This document shows, piece after piece, positions 34,283-46,100 of a stretch of DNA of 64,000 bases. The notes under the pieces are model-generated. The model was not told the origin of the DNA and did no database searches. It was given only the letters and a program-made list of their open reading frames with translations. The translations under genes and the position numbers were made by a program. The stretch is from Tricholomella constricta (lineage: Eukaryota > Basidiomycota > Agaricomycetes > Agaricales > Lyophyllaceae), in contig JAACJP010000018.1 in assembly GCA_013368375.1 (NCBI GenBank), forward strand, positions 124,001 through 188,000. Reading direction: 5' to 3'. Each line of letters begins with the position of its first letter. Positions within the stretch are counted from its first letter, which is position 1.

Positions 34283-34626
34283 ATCGTCCCGCGCTCTTCA
34301 AGGCATCACCACCAACATATTTAGTCTTGGGTCGCCTGCATGCTCCCGGAAAGTGTATATGTGCGTACAGGCCACGCTATTCCGCTGATCTACGCTGATT
34401 CTCGTGTGCAGCGTCCTCTGCTCTCCCTTACCGCCGCGCACCCCTTTCGTGGCTCAAGACGACCCCCGAGGACATCGTCGAGCACATGATCAAGCTCGTC
34501 CGCAAGGGCCTGACCCCCTCTCAAATTGGTGTCACCTTCCGTGACTCCCACTGCATACCCCAGGTCCGCTTCGTCACTGGAAACAAGATCCTCCGTATCC
34601 TCAAGTCTCAGGGTACGGCCGACTGG
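34283..34626 (+). pseudogene. Broken duplicate of the S13 gene (exons 1-2)
   Basis: It matches the S13 gene from its 5' leader through exon 1, intron 1 and exon 2 up to the intron 2 donor. The start codon is changed (CTTGGGTCG instead of CATGGGTCG), exon 3 is absent, and DSHGIP has become DSHCIP. Retention of intron 1 shows it arose by DNA duplication and not from mRNA. Confidence 0.85.
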
Positions 34627-35066
34627 TAAGTATGTCAAACCTTGAAGATGCCTGCAGCACTAGCGCCACGAATCCGTTCACTAGGATGCTTCCATCATGA
34701 CCGAGGAAGTAGAATTGGTGCTAGCCATCCGCCGCGGTAGCTATCCGATAGACCAGAAAGTCAGCAAGGAGCCATGAACGAGAGATCGGCCACGCACACT
34801 GGCAGCTCCCAGGATCCACATGAAATTTGATGCCTCATCATTTTCGCCGATTGCGATAGTCAGAATTGCACAGCTTGAATCTTCGAGGCAATCCATACAA
34901 GTGTGTTGGGTGTTTTTGATTATCAATGTGATGTTTTACCGTGACCTGCTCACCGGTTTTTCGATGTCGTCACTTAACATCATTTCAATTTCATTTCACT
35001 GCCGCGTTGCGCTGGGCCTCGTCATGAACATTTAGAAGACGTCTACATTGATACAAGCGAAAGAGT
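34627..35066. other. Intergenic, nothing recognised
   Basis: No gene, repeat or RNA is visible in this stretch between the S13 fragment and the kinase-like gene. Confidence 0.4.
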
Positions 35067-36150
35067 TTAAGGCTCTATCGAGGCTGAAATATTCGACTGA
35101 ACCTGATTCAAGAACCATTCAGGGAGGGTGGGTTTTGTCTCCCTGGAGTAATGAAGTATCGCCTGAAGGTCTTCTTCATCATCCGAGTCAAGTTCCTCCT
35201 CATCTTGATGCTTGTAAATGTCTCGCAGCCATGTATGAAGAAACCAAGGCGTAAAAGGAAGAACTGTCAGGCGGCCATCTTCCTCGAGCAGTGTGTCGAT
35301 GACCTTCTGGGAGGGGTACCCTGTACATGCATAATCTCTCCCGTTGATATCAATGCGCAGCGGTATTTCTGCATGTGGGTCAATCCAAAGTGACTGATAT
35401 TCGGACAAAGGACACTCACCCCTCTTCCAGATATCAAAAGACAAACCCACATTCCCAAGTAGACTGCACTTATGGGTGCCGGGCTCGAAGTCCTCGCCGA
35501 AACGCCAGCGCCCTTCAAATTTGCACTCGTGGAGCCACATGTTGTTGCGGTGGAAACCAATGAGGCGGTAGTCTCCGTTTCGGTCCAAAACATTATGATC
35601 ACCAAAGTCGCCCAGGTGGTATTGAGATTCCATGTGGAATTGTCCGAGTTTTTCGAGGATTTTGTATCTAAAAGGCCAAATTGAATCAGACGAAGGAGCC
35701 CAGAAGAATTTCTTACTTCTCTTTGCTATCTAAATCGTGGAGATCACGTCCGATTTCTTCCCCACAATCCTCAAGGACGATGCAAACCAAGTATCTTCCA
35801 TGCGGGCACCGTGTGCTGTACTTTCCGTAGTATTTAGGAATTACCGTGCCTTGTAAAGTCTTCAAGGCGCCAGTGTATGCTGCTGCTTCCTCACAGAGAT
35901 CCGTTGGAGAGTTTCCGTCCGCTGAGAATTTCAGAACAACGGCAAGACCAGAGTCGAGCTCCGCTTTGAAGACGATGGAATAATCGGTTTCATCGAGAAG
36001 TGCAAGAATCTTGGCTTTCATCTGTTTGGCACCTATTGTTCCGTCGTCGCGCTGCATCGAAATTGGTCCACATATGATATGGTTATAATTGGCGAATTGT
36101 GAACTGAGATCACCGGATTCAGACAGTTCGATTTGAAGTGTGGATGTCAT
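35067..36150 (-). CDS. Protein kinase-like (probable pseudokinase) gene
   Basis: There are three exons: 36150-35717, 35667-35420 and 35368-35067 (984 nt, 327 aa). The N-terminal half follows the protein-kinase fold: SIVFKAELDSGLAVVLKFS (beta3 Lys), CEEAAAYTGALKTL (helix C Glu) and LVCIVLEDCGEEI (hinge). The loop LGDFGDHNVLDRNGDYRLIGFHR sits where HRDxxxxN and DFG should be. The usual HRD Asp is recognisable only as GDFGDHNV and DFG is replaced by IGF. Similar aminoglycoside-kinase-like folds in agaricomycetes keep more of these residues. The C-terminus has DTLLEEDGRLTVLPFTPWFL and an acidic segment. Intron 2 is 51 nt and reads through. A degenerate relative lies at 28705-29115. Function unknown; catalytic activity is doubtful. 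Confidence 0.72.
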
Positions 36151-36477
36151 GAAGAGATATCGAAGCTTTGAGGCAGGCAGATATCGATGGGGGGGAAGAA
36201 ATTGTTTGAATGAAGGATGAAACCGATCCTGCGAGCTTTTTATTGACAACCTTGAACCGGCTTACGTGGTGTTTCTGATGCTAAAAGAATTCTTGCCTCA
36301 ACACGTTGCAAGGTGTGTGTCCGCCTAAGCATAAGGCAGAACAAGGGGTGATACTTCTTGACCAAGCCATAAAGAACACTCTGCTCAGAAATAACGTAAA
36401 TTATCACACAAACCTATTGTTCTCCCAACAGGCCTCACAGGGAGACGGGGTCAGGTGTTTGATGAATAAGGTGACAC

Positions 36478-36665
36478 TGACAGGCTTCTCTGTCAGTCGT
36501 CAAATGATGAAGCCAGGAGTGCTCTGAAAATCATTCTGATCCGTTTTACTGGCTCAGGGCGTCACATTACATGACAGGTTTCTCTGTCAGTCGTCAAACG
36601 ATGAAGTCAGGAGTGCTTTGAAAATCATTATGAACCGTTTTACTGGCTCAGGGAGTCACATTCAC
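36478..36665 (+). repeat. 94-bp direct tandem duplication
   Basis: There are two adjacent copies, 36478-36571 and 36572-36665, about 90 percent alike. Each starts TGACAGGCTTCTCTGTCAG. In copy 1, with the preceding base, this forms a CTGACAG/CTGTCAG hairpin. Confidence 0.8.
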
Positions 36666-36757
36666 ACAACCACAAGTAGCACGAGTCTGGCGTGAAACCA
36701 ACTGAGCGACCTAAAAAATGCGATGGACAAATAATAACGCCACACTCACCGGAAAGC

Positions 36758-36765
36758 TATATATA
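36758..36765 (+). promoter_or_regulatory. TATA box of the downstream hypothetical gene
   Basis: TATATATA lies about 100 bases before the ATG at 36866, a usual spacing for a fungal promoter with a 70-base leader. Confidence 0.45.
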
Positions 36766-36865
36766 CTCTACTCTACCCAATGCTAAGTATAAAGCCCCTC
36801 TCAGTTCTTCTCCAATCCATCTCCCCTCAATTGCCTCACCTTCTTCAAGTGGACAAGCGCAAGGA

Positions 36866-38110
36866 ATGGCTCCCGAAACTCGCAGTGGTATCGTTCCCGT
36901 CAGAAAATTCCTTCTCGACAAGCCAAAACGGTGCCCTCTGCCACGATCCAGATATACGGCAGCAAGCACTCGGACCATGACGGCTGTTGAGGTCGGATAC
37001 CCGGATGCCGAAAGACTAGTTGGTATCGTCTACAATGAAGAACTTGCCGTACCATCCTGCTCCTACATTCTGGCCGAAACAGAGAAACTACTGAAGTTTA
37101 AATCCACCAATACCTCGCATCAAAAGTGGATGAACTTTCTCCGGATGAAGTCTAGGCCAACTGGGCTTCCACCAGTTATAAACAGCGAAGCCGACATTCG
37201 TCCCTGGATCCAACAAGTTTTTGTGATACCCGCTCTCGCTGTTATTAGGGCTGCCTTTAAAAGAGAGGAAATTCAAATTCCTGAAGATATCAAAGCCCGT
37301 GGGCCGTACATTGCATCGTCATGGGGCATGAAAGACATGCCGATCACGGATGAAATACTGTTTTCGGACGTACCAAGAGACGGTAATTTTAAGAGGAGTC
37401 AATCGATGGCCGCAGCGTCTTCCTTGTTTGAATACAAGACTATGATGGCGATGAAGCAGAGAGAAATCCAGCGGCTGATCAACTATGCCCAAACTTTCAC
37501 GTCGGGACCAGTGGTGCTGCCGTTCATATGGCCATCTTCCGTAGCCGACCTCAAGCTCGATTCAAGGTCCAAGATCATTGCACAAGTAAGCATATCATTT
37601 GTCGTGTCAGCGCATCGATCCGTATTGAAACTTCCACTGCAAGGTCTACTGCCAACTATGGCGATTGAACATTGATTTCATGATATTATCGTCTTATCAG
37701 CTGTCACTGTTTGTGTACCTTGACAGGTCATCACGTATCCTGCACCTATCAAAGCCTTACCAATGGGACGGCGAGCTAACTTTCGCCACATATATTGGCT
37801 GGCTAGCTGTTTCCCTGGGACACATTCCAAGCCATCTTGAGAACATTTCTTCAAAGACTTGGGACATGACGCTTGTTGACGGTCACAAGAACAAGTTGGT
37901 CGAAATGTCCGACAAACGCGGAATCGACCTATTGTCAGTTCTCAGATTCAAGTTCAGCTACACACACCATCCACTAACGCAACAGTGTTTTTCAGGTATA
38001 CAGAGGAAGTAAGAGCGGCCATAAGCAAGCAAAATGAATTGCAGGCCGAGAAGACCAATCCCTTGAAGAGCACGAGGGAGACGAGGAGCCAAAAGAAGAC
38101 TAAGACTTAA
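36866..38110 (+). CDS. Hypothetical protein, 374 residues
   Basis: There are three exons: 36866-37585, 37644-37933 and 37996-38110 (1125 nt). The ATG at 36866 (MAPETRSGIVPV) follows a TATA box. The product is soluble, mixed alpha/beta by appearance, with no signal peptide or membrane helix. Features: a basic N-terminal 35 residues, WIQQVFVIPALAVIRAAF, LFEYKTMMAMKQREIQRLI, RLNIDFMILSSYQLSLFVY and LTFATYIGWLAVSLGHIP. A very basic, Lys/Thr-rich tail (RSQKKTKT) could be a nuclear signal. Exon joins keep phase and give continuous protein-like sequence, so I believe it is real. I do not recognise the family. Confidence 0.65.
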
Positions 38111-39889
38111 CACTATAAAGGCGGGCTTGGCTTTGAACAGTGGACGGTAGTGATTGTCGCATGATAGATGAAGTGTCTTCGTTACGAAAGTTCTGATAAT
38201 ATATCGCCGCCGAAATTTTGTAAGGCGTGTTCTCGTCGCTCATCGCCGGCCTTCACAGGCTCAACTGGACCTGCCAAATCTCTTCTGTCCAAAGATGAAC
38301 GAACGTTCGACCAGCCACAAGCCACCGCCTTTCAGTCGATAGTGCGATAATGCTCGAGTAAAGATCCCCAAGTCTGCTCAGCAGAGATTGATGTGTCCAG
38401 CGCACGAACGTTGCTCTAGCGGGCATAAAAGGGAGAGACATAGAAGCAGCCTACTGCGGCCATCAAGCTAGAGGATATGGTAGTGAATAGCCTTTCAAGT
38501 CATTGCTCCCGCCCCCCCCCTCCCCCGCCGCGAGGGCCGTCCGCTGGGTCGACGACAAGGAGCTCCTGGAAGCTCAGTCGGAGGCGCACACATAGTGCAT
38601 AGAATATGCGTACGCATGATAACCTTTAGATTTCCGAATTGTGATCGGTAGCGGACGATGAAGAAGGCGTCAGTGGGAACCTCAGATATTCGAATGCGCC
38701 AGGGAGCTCGAATGTAGTCGAATCTTTTCAGCCTTCCTTTATCCTTGAAAAGCTCCAGCCTAACCCGTTTCCAGAGTGTGTATGTATATCTTCAAGAGAT
38801 ATTTGCTTTATCCACAACGACGTAGGACCCAGGGTGGAGCTCGGCATTCAGAAACTGATGAGCAGGTGGAGTTATTCGCCTGATGACAGAAAGAATCGAG
38901 CGCTGAGGCGACAAGAGGAGAAAATTTCAGCAACCTTCGAAAGGTGATTGCCGCCCGAGAATTGTCAACAGAGCCAATGCCGACCTTGTCGTGTTAATTT
39001 TGCTGGCGTTGAGCAGGCTTGACTTCTTCAAGGTTACTCGCCCATGCCACTCCTGAATCGTGCGTTCCAACGGTTGCCGACTCCGATAGCAATACGGGTG
39101 GAGACTGAAACCCAAGTGGACTCGGGGTCCGTCGACAACGTGGGTCAGAATTCCCACGCTCCGTTGATTGTCAGCATGGTTGTGTCCCCGTCACAGCCAC
39201 TACCCAAAACTCGGCGATGGGTGGTGAGACGAGAAGAACCATTTACTTACACCAGTCTTAAGCGTGTAAGGGAATGAGTTCGAGTTTTTAAATAGGGAGT
39301 GGAGGGTGGGGCAAAGAAAAGGCGCAGGGAGCAGCTCTGACTAGGTAAGGTGTGGCCGTTGAACGGCAGGACCAAGTTCTGTAAGGTATCCGTGAGATAT
39401 ATGCTGTCAACATTAGTTTCTTATAATACATCTGCGATTATTTTATTTGCGATATTATATTACGACCTACGATCAACATTTTTCTTGCAATGACGGGGAC
39501 CTCAGTTCGTACGCTCAGCCAATGCCTAGAAGTTGACATTTACTAGACTCAGCCGACACCTTAAGTTCAAGGGCATTTGTAAACCTGAAGCTGGCCCACA
39601 TAGTCAGCAAGTCTAGACAGCCTAAGCCAGTCTAGCGAAGCCTACTCACCAATAAGTCGGGGAAGAGACTAGTGTACGGAGCATCTTGTGCACGATAGAC
39701 TTCTCAAGTAGCAGCGTATAAGCAATACAGGGAGCCTATGAAGTGTAAAGTAAATGTAGAGATTCAAACTGCAAGTCCGTAAGTCAACGTAGCCTATGAA
39801 ACGACAAGTAAGCAGTCTAGCCAAGCCAATCGTATTCTCGACTTAACGACAAGTGGATGCATTAGCTCCACTGCACGGCTGTAACGGGG
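38111..39889. other. Long stretch without a recognised gene
   Basis: Small frames only. A C-rich run lies at about 38511-38529. At 39826-39889, just outside the LTR, there is a stretch resembling the element's own internal region (40217-40283), with CGTATTCTCGACTTA and GTGGATGCATTAGC shared. Confidence 0.4.
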
Positions 39890-40100
39890 TTACAGATTTT
39901 GGGGACCTTGTTGTTCACACTAGACGTAAGCTTGACAAGTCTGTCGATTGCTACGTATAGGTGTACAAGGTTGTTTATACTTAGTTAATGTAATGAATTA
40001 AATAGGCAACACCAGAAGGTGTTGCCAAACAATAGCGTAATCGTCTCGATAAGATACGATTAGATAACCAAGATTAGATAAGATAGTGGGTGTCCTTACA
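39890..40100 (-). repeat. 3' LTR of element 1
   Basis: It is 211 bases, beginning (minus strand) TGTAAGGACACC and ending CCCCGTTACA. It is preceded by a polypurine tract AAAGGGGGG. It shares the TTTGGCA hairpin region and the GTTACA end with the LTR at 54331-54564. Confidence 0.7.
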
Positions 40101-40456
40101 TACCCCCCTTTAAGATCGCGTGTAGCGATCTTCACCAGGGAGTTGGGCAGAAAAAGAGAGTAAAAGGAGGGTCTAGGTCCCGGCGACCTAGACCTATCAA
40201 ATAATGCAAGAATACGTAGGTATGATACGTATTCTCGACTTAGCGAGTAGTGGATGCATTAGCGCCACTGCATGGCCTCAAAGTGCCGTGCGACAATGAG
40301 TGGTGGTGAGGACATCCAATGTTGCGTTAATACGCAACCTGCGGATTGCTCCTCGGGAGTCAGGTGGTCTGCACCTGACAATGGCGGTCGGCCCGGCGGT
40401 ACGCCCTACGTGTCGAGGTCGGTTCGTTGACGGGGGGATTAGGTTGTCTCCCCGAC
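40101..40456 (-). other. 3' untranslated region and polypurine tract of element 1
   Basis: The minus strand carries AAAGGGGGG at about 40103-40111 directly before the LTR, the expected plus-strand primer. The rest is non-coding. Confidence 0.6.
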
Positions 40457-40900
40457 CTATGACTCCATCACTGTGTCGGGGTCGGTGGTGTTGTTGTCCA
40501 CCGGACCCTGGTTGGTGGTAATCACCGCCAGTGATAGAGGCCCTGTAAGGGCCGACACGGGGTCCACTTGAGTTTCGGTAGCTCCAGTTGGAGCTGCCAC
40601 GACTGTGGAGGGTGTCGCGGGGGCAGGTATAGCTGCCGCCGGGTCCGCCATTTCGACGTTGATGGACGTCGATCCCGATGAAGCTGGGTGATGCAGGCCT
40701 GGGGGGAGATATTCCCCCACCCGAACACGGAGTCCTCGGAAGTGTGGGTCTTCACCCACAAACATCCATTCCGAACTCACTAGACAGTCTAGTGATTCGG
40801 TCTGGAATTCCACGTGCATCAGTGTTTGGATGCGCGTGATGTCGTCGGTGGTGGGATGGTACCACCCATCCCACTCAGGGATGGCGGGCGGAACGCCCAT
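40457..40900 (-). CDS. ORF4 of element 1, unknown
   Basis: An intact frame of 147 aa starting MGVPPAIPEWDGWYHP lies 18 bases after ORF3. It contains VEFQTESLDCLVSSEWMFVGED and an Ala/Pro/Thr-rich tail. No domain is recognised. The matching region of element 2 lies beyond the window end, so conservation cannot be judged. Confidence 0.5.
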   Translation of the reverse strand: MGVPPAIPEWDGWYHPTTDDITRIQTLMHVEFQTESLDCLVSSEWMFVGEDPHFRGLRVRVGEYLPPGLHHPASSGSTSINVEMADPAAAIPAPATPSTVVAAPTGATETQVDPVSALTGPLSLAVITTNQGPVDNNTTDPDTVMES

Positions 40901-40918
40901 TTCATCTAGACGACGAAC

Positions 40919-43129
40919 TCAATCGTCGTCAACATTGCGGAACAGGTCCTTATAGGGACCTGAGTTAGAGTAGTTATGGTCCAAATAATGTAGACCATAA
41001 GTGTAGCTATGGTGTATCCAGCTTACTGGAATACCAATGTTGATAAGGTGTTGCAAGACACCTTGTTCAGTGATCCGCACCTCCGGAGGGATCACTTGGA
41101 TGCGAGGTATGGTAACCTCAGGGCCTTCGATCGGTGTGAAAGGCCGATCTGGATTGGCCTCGTTATAGGCAGCCACAGCCTCTGCGTAGAGGTATGGCCA
41201 CGCAGTAATGGTCGCGAAAAGTCGCATGAACCATGACCGCATGCTGTGGGTAGTTGGCGCTAGTACATTCGCCAACAAGTATCCCCAAGTTCCGCGCCTA
41301 TGTACGCGGAACCGGTAGTCCATAACGATTCCTCCGTATTGGTTCTTTGAACCAATACGCCCATGGTGAATCATATGTCGGCACCAGTGCTCGACATCGA
41401 GGGCATGGTCGGGGCCTGGCTGAGGCAGGCCAGCGCCTCGTGTAGGCTTGTCCGGCCTATATTCGAACGCCCTCCCAGGCCGCCTAATTGGCGCGGCCTG
41501 CCAAATGGGTGACCGTGTATCGAACGGTCGGTTGACGCTTCTAAATTCATCCATGGCTGCTCGAGCCATGGATCGGTCGCGCAAATGGGGCGCTACCGAG
41601 AGGGAGACTCGCCGGAACTCCCTAAAGAGCATAAAGGCCTCTGCCCGTTCTTCATCCGTCACGCCTGGGCGCCGATCGTTGATCAGTGCATACAACTGAT
41701 CAACTTCACGAGGGTTCATTGGGAACCCGCGTGGTGCAACGGCATATAGCCGTCCCGATGGGGGACGAGAATTGTGTCCCGTCCCCAACTCGCTTTCGGA
41801 CACTCGCGCTGCGGTGCCTAGTGCGTAGGCACGATTCTGGGTGGACGATACATATATCGTCCGCACTAGCATATCCCAAAAGCGATTGTCCCTCTCGTGG
41901 CGGTCGTTGATGAAGACCACCCCGAGCTCGTCAGGGATCTGCCCCGGCATCTCCTTCTCAGCTTTGCGAGCCATATTCTCGCGATGCTGCTTTTGCCCAG
42001 CAGCCTTCTTCTTGCTGACAGGCTTGTCGTCGTCAGACGACTCGCCCTAGTCCGATTCATCCATAGCCTCGGCATATGGATCCGATGCCTTCTGTTTGCC
42101 TTTAGATGGCGGCGTTGGGGGCTGCACCATCGTACTAGGTGGTGCAGGTGCTGGCGCTGGCAAAGTGTATTTGCCAACAGGTTCCTTCTTCTGAGAACCT
42201 CGTTCTGGGTACCGCACCCGGCTTTCTCCCGGGGGCGGTAACGCTCCGGATAGGTTTTGCGGCTTTGCTTCCGCTGACGTCGACGATGTCGACGCCGTGC
42301 GCTCGATTTCTCGAGCAGGTAAGGGGCGCACTTCGCGCGTCCCTTGATCCTCTCGGCGCTCTTCCCGTTGAGAACCATAATCAAGTGGGCGTTCATCATG
42401 CCACACTTCCTGGTCGGGGTGGCGGTTGTACCGCCGATTCTCCTGTTCCAGGCGTCGTTCTGGACGCCTGGGCTCGCTCCTCTCTTGTCGTCGCGGCTCG
42501 TATGAGGTGCGTTCTTCTCGACGCACCTCCGTTTGCTGCCTTTTTATGGGTCGGGACAATGGTCCCTCCCCGCGATCCGGCGATGCTACTGCCGGCCGTT
42601 TTCTTGCCAGGCTGAGTTGCTCAGCCATGGCCGCTTCTCTCGCTTTCACGCGTCTCAAATCCGCGCGAGCTCCATCGTATGCATCAAGCAGCTGGGTTAT
42701 AACCAGCTGCGCCATTCCATCGTCCAAGAAATCACAAAATTCGCGGTGAATACCCGCGTCTTCCAATCGGTCCAAGAGAGAAGAAAGGAGACCATCGTCT
42801 GCGAATGGTCTCCTCGAACTTGACGCAGGCGATACTCTGCGATCGTCTGCCATCCTCCGCGAACTCGACGCCGACGACGCTTTGTCGTCTGCATTCGGTG
42901 CAACATGTTGCCGCACCGGTTCGCCGCGCACCACTTGCGCCGGTGGAACATTTGCTTGCAGACGACTTTGGTCGTCTACCTCCATCTTCTCCGATTCGTT
43001 GTACCGCGTATTGTGCGGTACAGGCTGCATGGGCATTTGGGGGTACCACGTCGGTTGTGGGTACCCCATGAAACCCACCATTGATGGCATCTGTTGGAAT
43101 GCCAGCCCTGGCGGGTAAAAACCACCCAT
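40919..43129 (-). pseudogene. ORF3 of element 1, one in-frame TAG
   Basis: Two frames, 43129-42047 and 42046-40919, are in register and separated only by a TAG at 42047-42049. Together they give about 735 residues. The N-terminal half is Pro/Gln-rich and then Arg/Glu-rich, with FLDDGMAQLVITQLLDAYDGARADLRR. The C-terminal half has APRGFPMNPREV, WCRHMIHHGRIGSKNQYGG, DYRFRVHRRGTWGYLL, RLFATITAWPYLYAEAV and YGLHYLDHNY. The same order occurs in the uninterrupted ORF at 61830 of element 2. The location after pol is where an env gene would be, but there is no signal peptide or TM segment. Function unknown. The N-terminal part is fused to the end of pol by a deletion. Confidence 0.7.
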
Positions 43130-46100
43130 AGGTGGTTGTTGCCCTTGGTTTCATGATTATCCGGCGCCCCAAAATCGTAGGGCTCCGGATGAGTTCTATT
43201 AGGGAACATTGTATCATTCGTTGCGTAGTATGGACGCAACATCGATATATGAAATGTTGGATGTATCCGGCGCTCCATGAGTGCCGTAGGTAATTCCAAG
43301 GTATAGTTCGACGTGTCTGGCATGGCCTTCAGTACTTTGTAGGGCCCGACGAATTTCGGGCACAATTTACGGGCGCGTCCCTTGGGGAGGTTCAAGTTCT
43401 TGGTGGATAAATACACCAAGTCTCCCCCCTTTATTTCTGGCCAGCGGATCGGCGCCTGTTTGCCTCGCGCGTTTGAAATACGCGCGCTTCGATTATAGCG
43501 TCATGCGCCTCCGCTATGTTCTGCAATGCGCATTCAGCATACTCTCGAATTCCCTTCGGTATTACGCTGTCTGAGCGTATCTCTTTCAACATGGACGGCA
43601 TGTATCCACTATTCAGCTCAAATGGAGCGAACTTGGTGGTAGCCGATACACTCGCATTTATCGCGAACTCAGCCATGGGTATACAATCTACCCAATCCTT
43701 TTGGTCATGCCTCACAACGGCGCGAAATATCTGGCCAATACTACGATTGGCTCGCTCCGTTTGTCCATCTGTCTGAGGATGGAAAGATGTCGACATTAGG
43801 AGCTTAGCTCCTAATAATTTATGTAGTTCGCGCCACCAGCGTGACGTAAACTTAGAGTCTCGATCGCTTACGATCGAGCTTGGCAGGCCATGGAGCCTGA
43901 CGATCTCCCGTAAGTATACCCATGATAATTGGGCTGCTGTCATCGTCGTATGTATGGGTATCATATGCACCATACTCGTCATACGACAAATTACTACCCA
44001 TAGGTAATTATATCCCTTTGATTCTGGAAATGGACCGATAAAGTCCATTCCGATAGAATCCCAAGGCTTAGTTGGTACTGGCAGGGAGTGTAGTTTCCCT
44101 GACGGTTTTTGATTCGACGTCTTGATCTGCTGGCAGTACTCACACATTTTACAAAACGTACACACGGTCGTGGCTAGTGATGGCCACCAATACCATCGTC
44201 GAATATATTCAGTAGTCTGTTCGGCACCGAAATGGCCCATAGTTTTATGGGCTTGCTCAATAATTGTGGTGATGAGCTCGGGTTCTCGCGGTATGCATAG
44301 AACACTATCATTTATAGCGTTCGTGGTCCAAATGAGATTGTCTTTCGTGGTGAACGTACGAAAGTCCGTTGGGTTAGCGAGAATAACTGAGAATAGTTTA
44401 TCCTTTGGGTATCCAAGGATAACATTGTGACAGATCTTTTCATCCGTTTTGTCTGGGGGAGGAGAAACTGTGTCCCTCCCGAGGACAATATCTCCGACCG
44501 TACATTCCCGTTCGGTTGGGCTCATGCTTTTCTGAGGGTGTGATGTTGTTCCGGATGCGGTACTTGGTGCTGCAGCCTCCATTATCTGAGCTTTGACATC
44601 TCGATCCTCCTGGCGTTCTTGAAGGCGCTTGCTTCGACGTATTTCTACGTCTTTCATCGCTCGAATCTCAACTACTTTTTCCACGATTTCATGGTATCGT
44701 GGTACTGGTAGATCTTCACCAGTAGGATCGATTCTAGCATCAGCAGCTACGAAGTCGTGGACGTCGTAACGATCTTGATGGTTATTGCTCTCGAAGTATT
44801 GCGATAAACAGTCGGCGACTTTATTCAGTTCGCCTTTCACATAAGTTATGTCGAAGTTAAATCGTGACATGTATTCCATCCATCGACGCTGCCTAGGTGA
44901 TAAATTCACCTGGGTCTTAAAGAATTCGAGGGCTTTGTGGTCGGTAATGATGTGGATTTTATAGCCCACAAGTTTATCCTCCCACTTAAGTAACGCTTCG
45001 AGAATAGCTAAGGTCTCGAGTTCATGCACAGCATAATTCTGCTGTGCATTAGTGAATTTTTTTGGACATGAATCCAGCCGGCTGAGCTTGGATCCATGTA
45101 GGTCCTTGTCCATACATCGCACCAACGCCTGACTTGGAGGCGTCACATATAATCCAAATTGGTTCGCCTGTCTTCGGTTGAATCGGCCGAATAATTGGTG
45201 TTGTGCAGCATATATGCTTTATCATTTCAAAGCATTGTTGATGAATTGGTCTCCAATAAAATGGCGACCCATTCTCGGTCATCGCCATTAGTGGACCAGT
45301 GTACGCAGATATATCTGGGAGAAACTGTCCCAGATAGTTAACAAGTCCAACGAATCGTTGGATATCGTTGTAATTCCGTGGTATCTTCCAGTCACGGATC
45401 CGTGCCAGTTTGTCAGCGTCAGGGTGAATTCCTTGGTCGTCAATAATGTGACCAAGGCAATCAACGTGGTCCGAATACAATTCACATTTCTTCCATTTAA
45501 GGTAGAGTGATTGTTCGCGTAATCGTTCGAACACAACTCGTAAGTGGTCTTCATGTTCCTCAATAGAGTTCGAGAATATGAATATATTGTCCAAGTATAC
45601 ATGCATGAACTTCCCAATGACGTCCCGAAAGATGAACGTCATTAATCGTTGAAATGTCACGGGAGCATTACAGTCCCCGATTTGCATGATGTTACTGATG
45701 TATGTTCCCGCTGTCGTTGCAAAGGCGGTTTTATGTACATCTTTTTCAAGGATGCGTACTTGTTCATACGCATCCGTTAAGTCAATTTTTGAACGTATCT
45801 TTCCCCTAGCGACATCTTCGCGAATAACTTCCTGGTCTGGCAAGGGCGTAACGTCCTTGATCGTGTTATCGTTACGCTGGCGTGCGTCCAAGGGTGTTCT
45901 CAGGGAGCCGTCTTTTTTCGGGATACATAGCAGCGGCGCTGCTTGCTTCACTGAATGAGGCTCCCACCATTTAGAGTCCGTATACCGATTGACCTTCGCA
46001 TAGAATTCCTCGCGAAGGGACATTGGACACCTCGGCACATGGTACTGGTACTGTTTCTCATCGTTGACGAGAGTAATCTCGTGATTGACTTCCCGCCAGG

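Larger units (their letters stand above)
36151..36865. other. Intergenic with a tandem repeat and a TATA box
   Basis: No gene is seen. It carries the 94-bp tandem duplication (36478-36665) and the promoter of the next gene. Confidence 0.5.
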
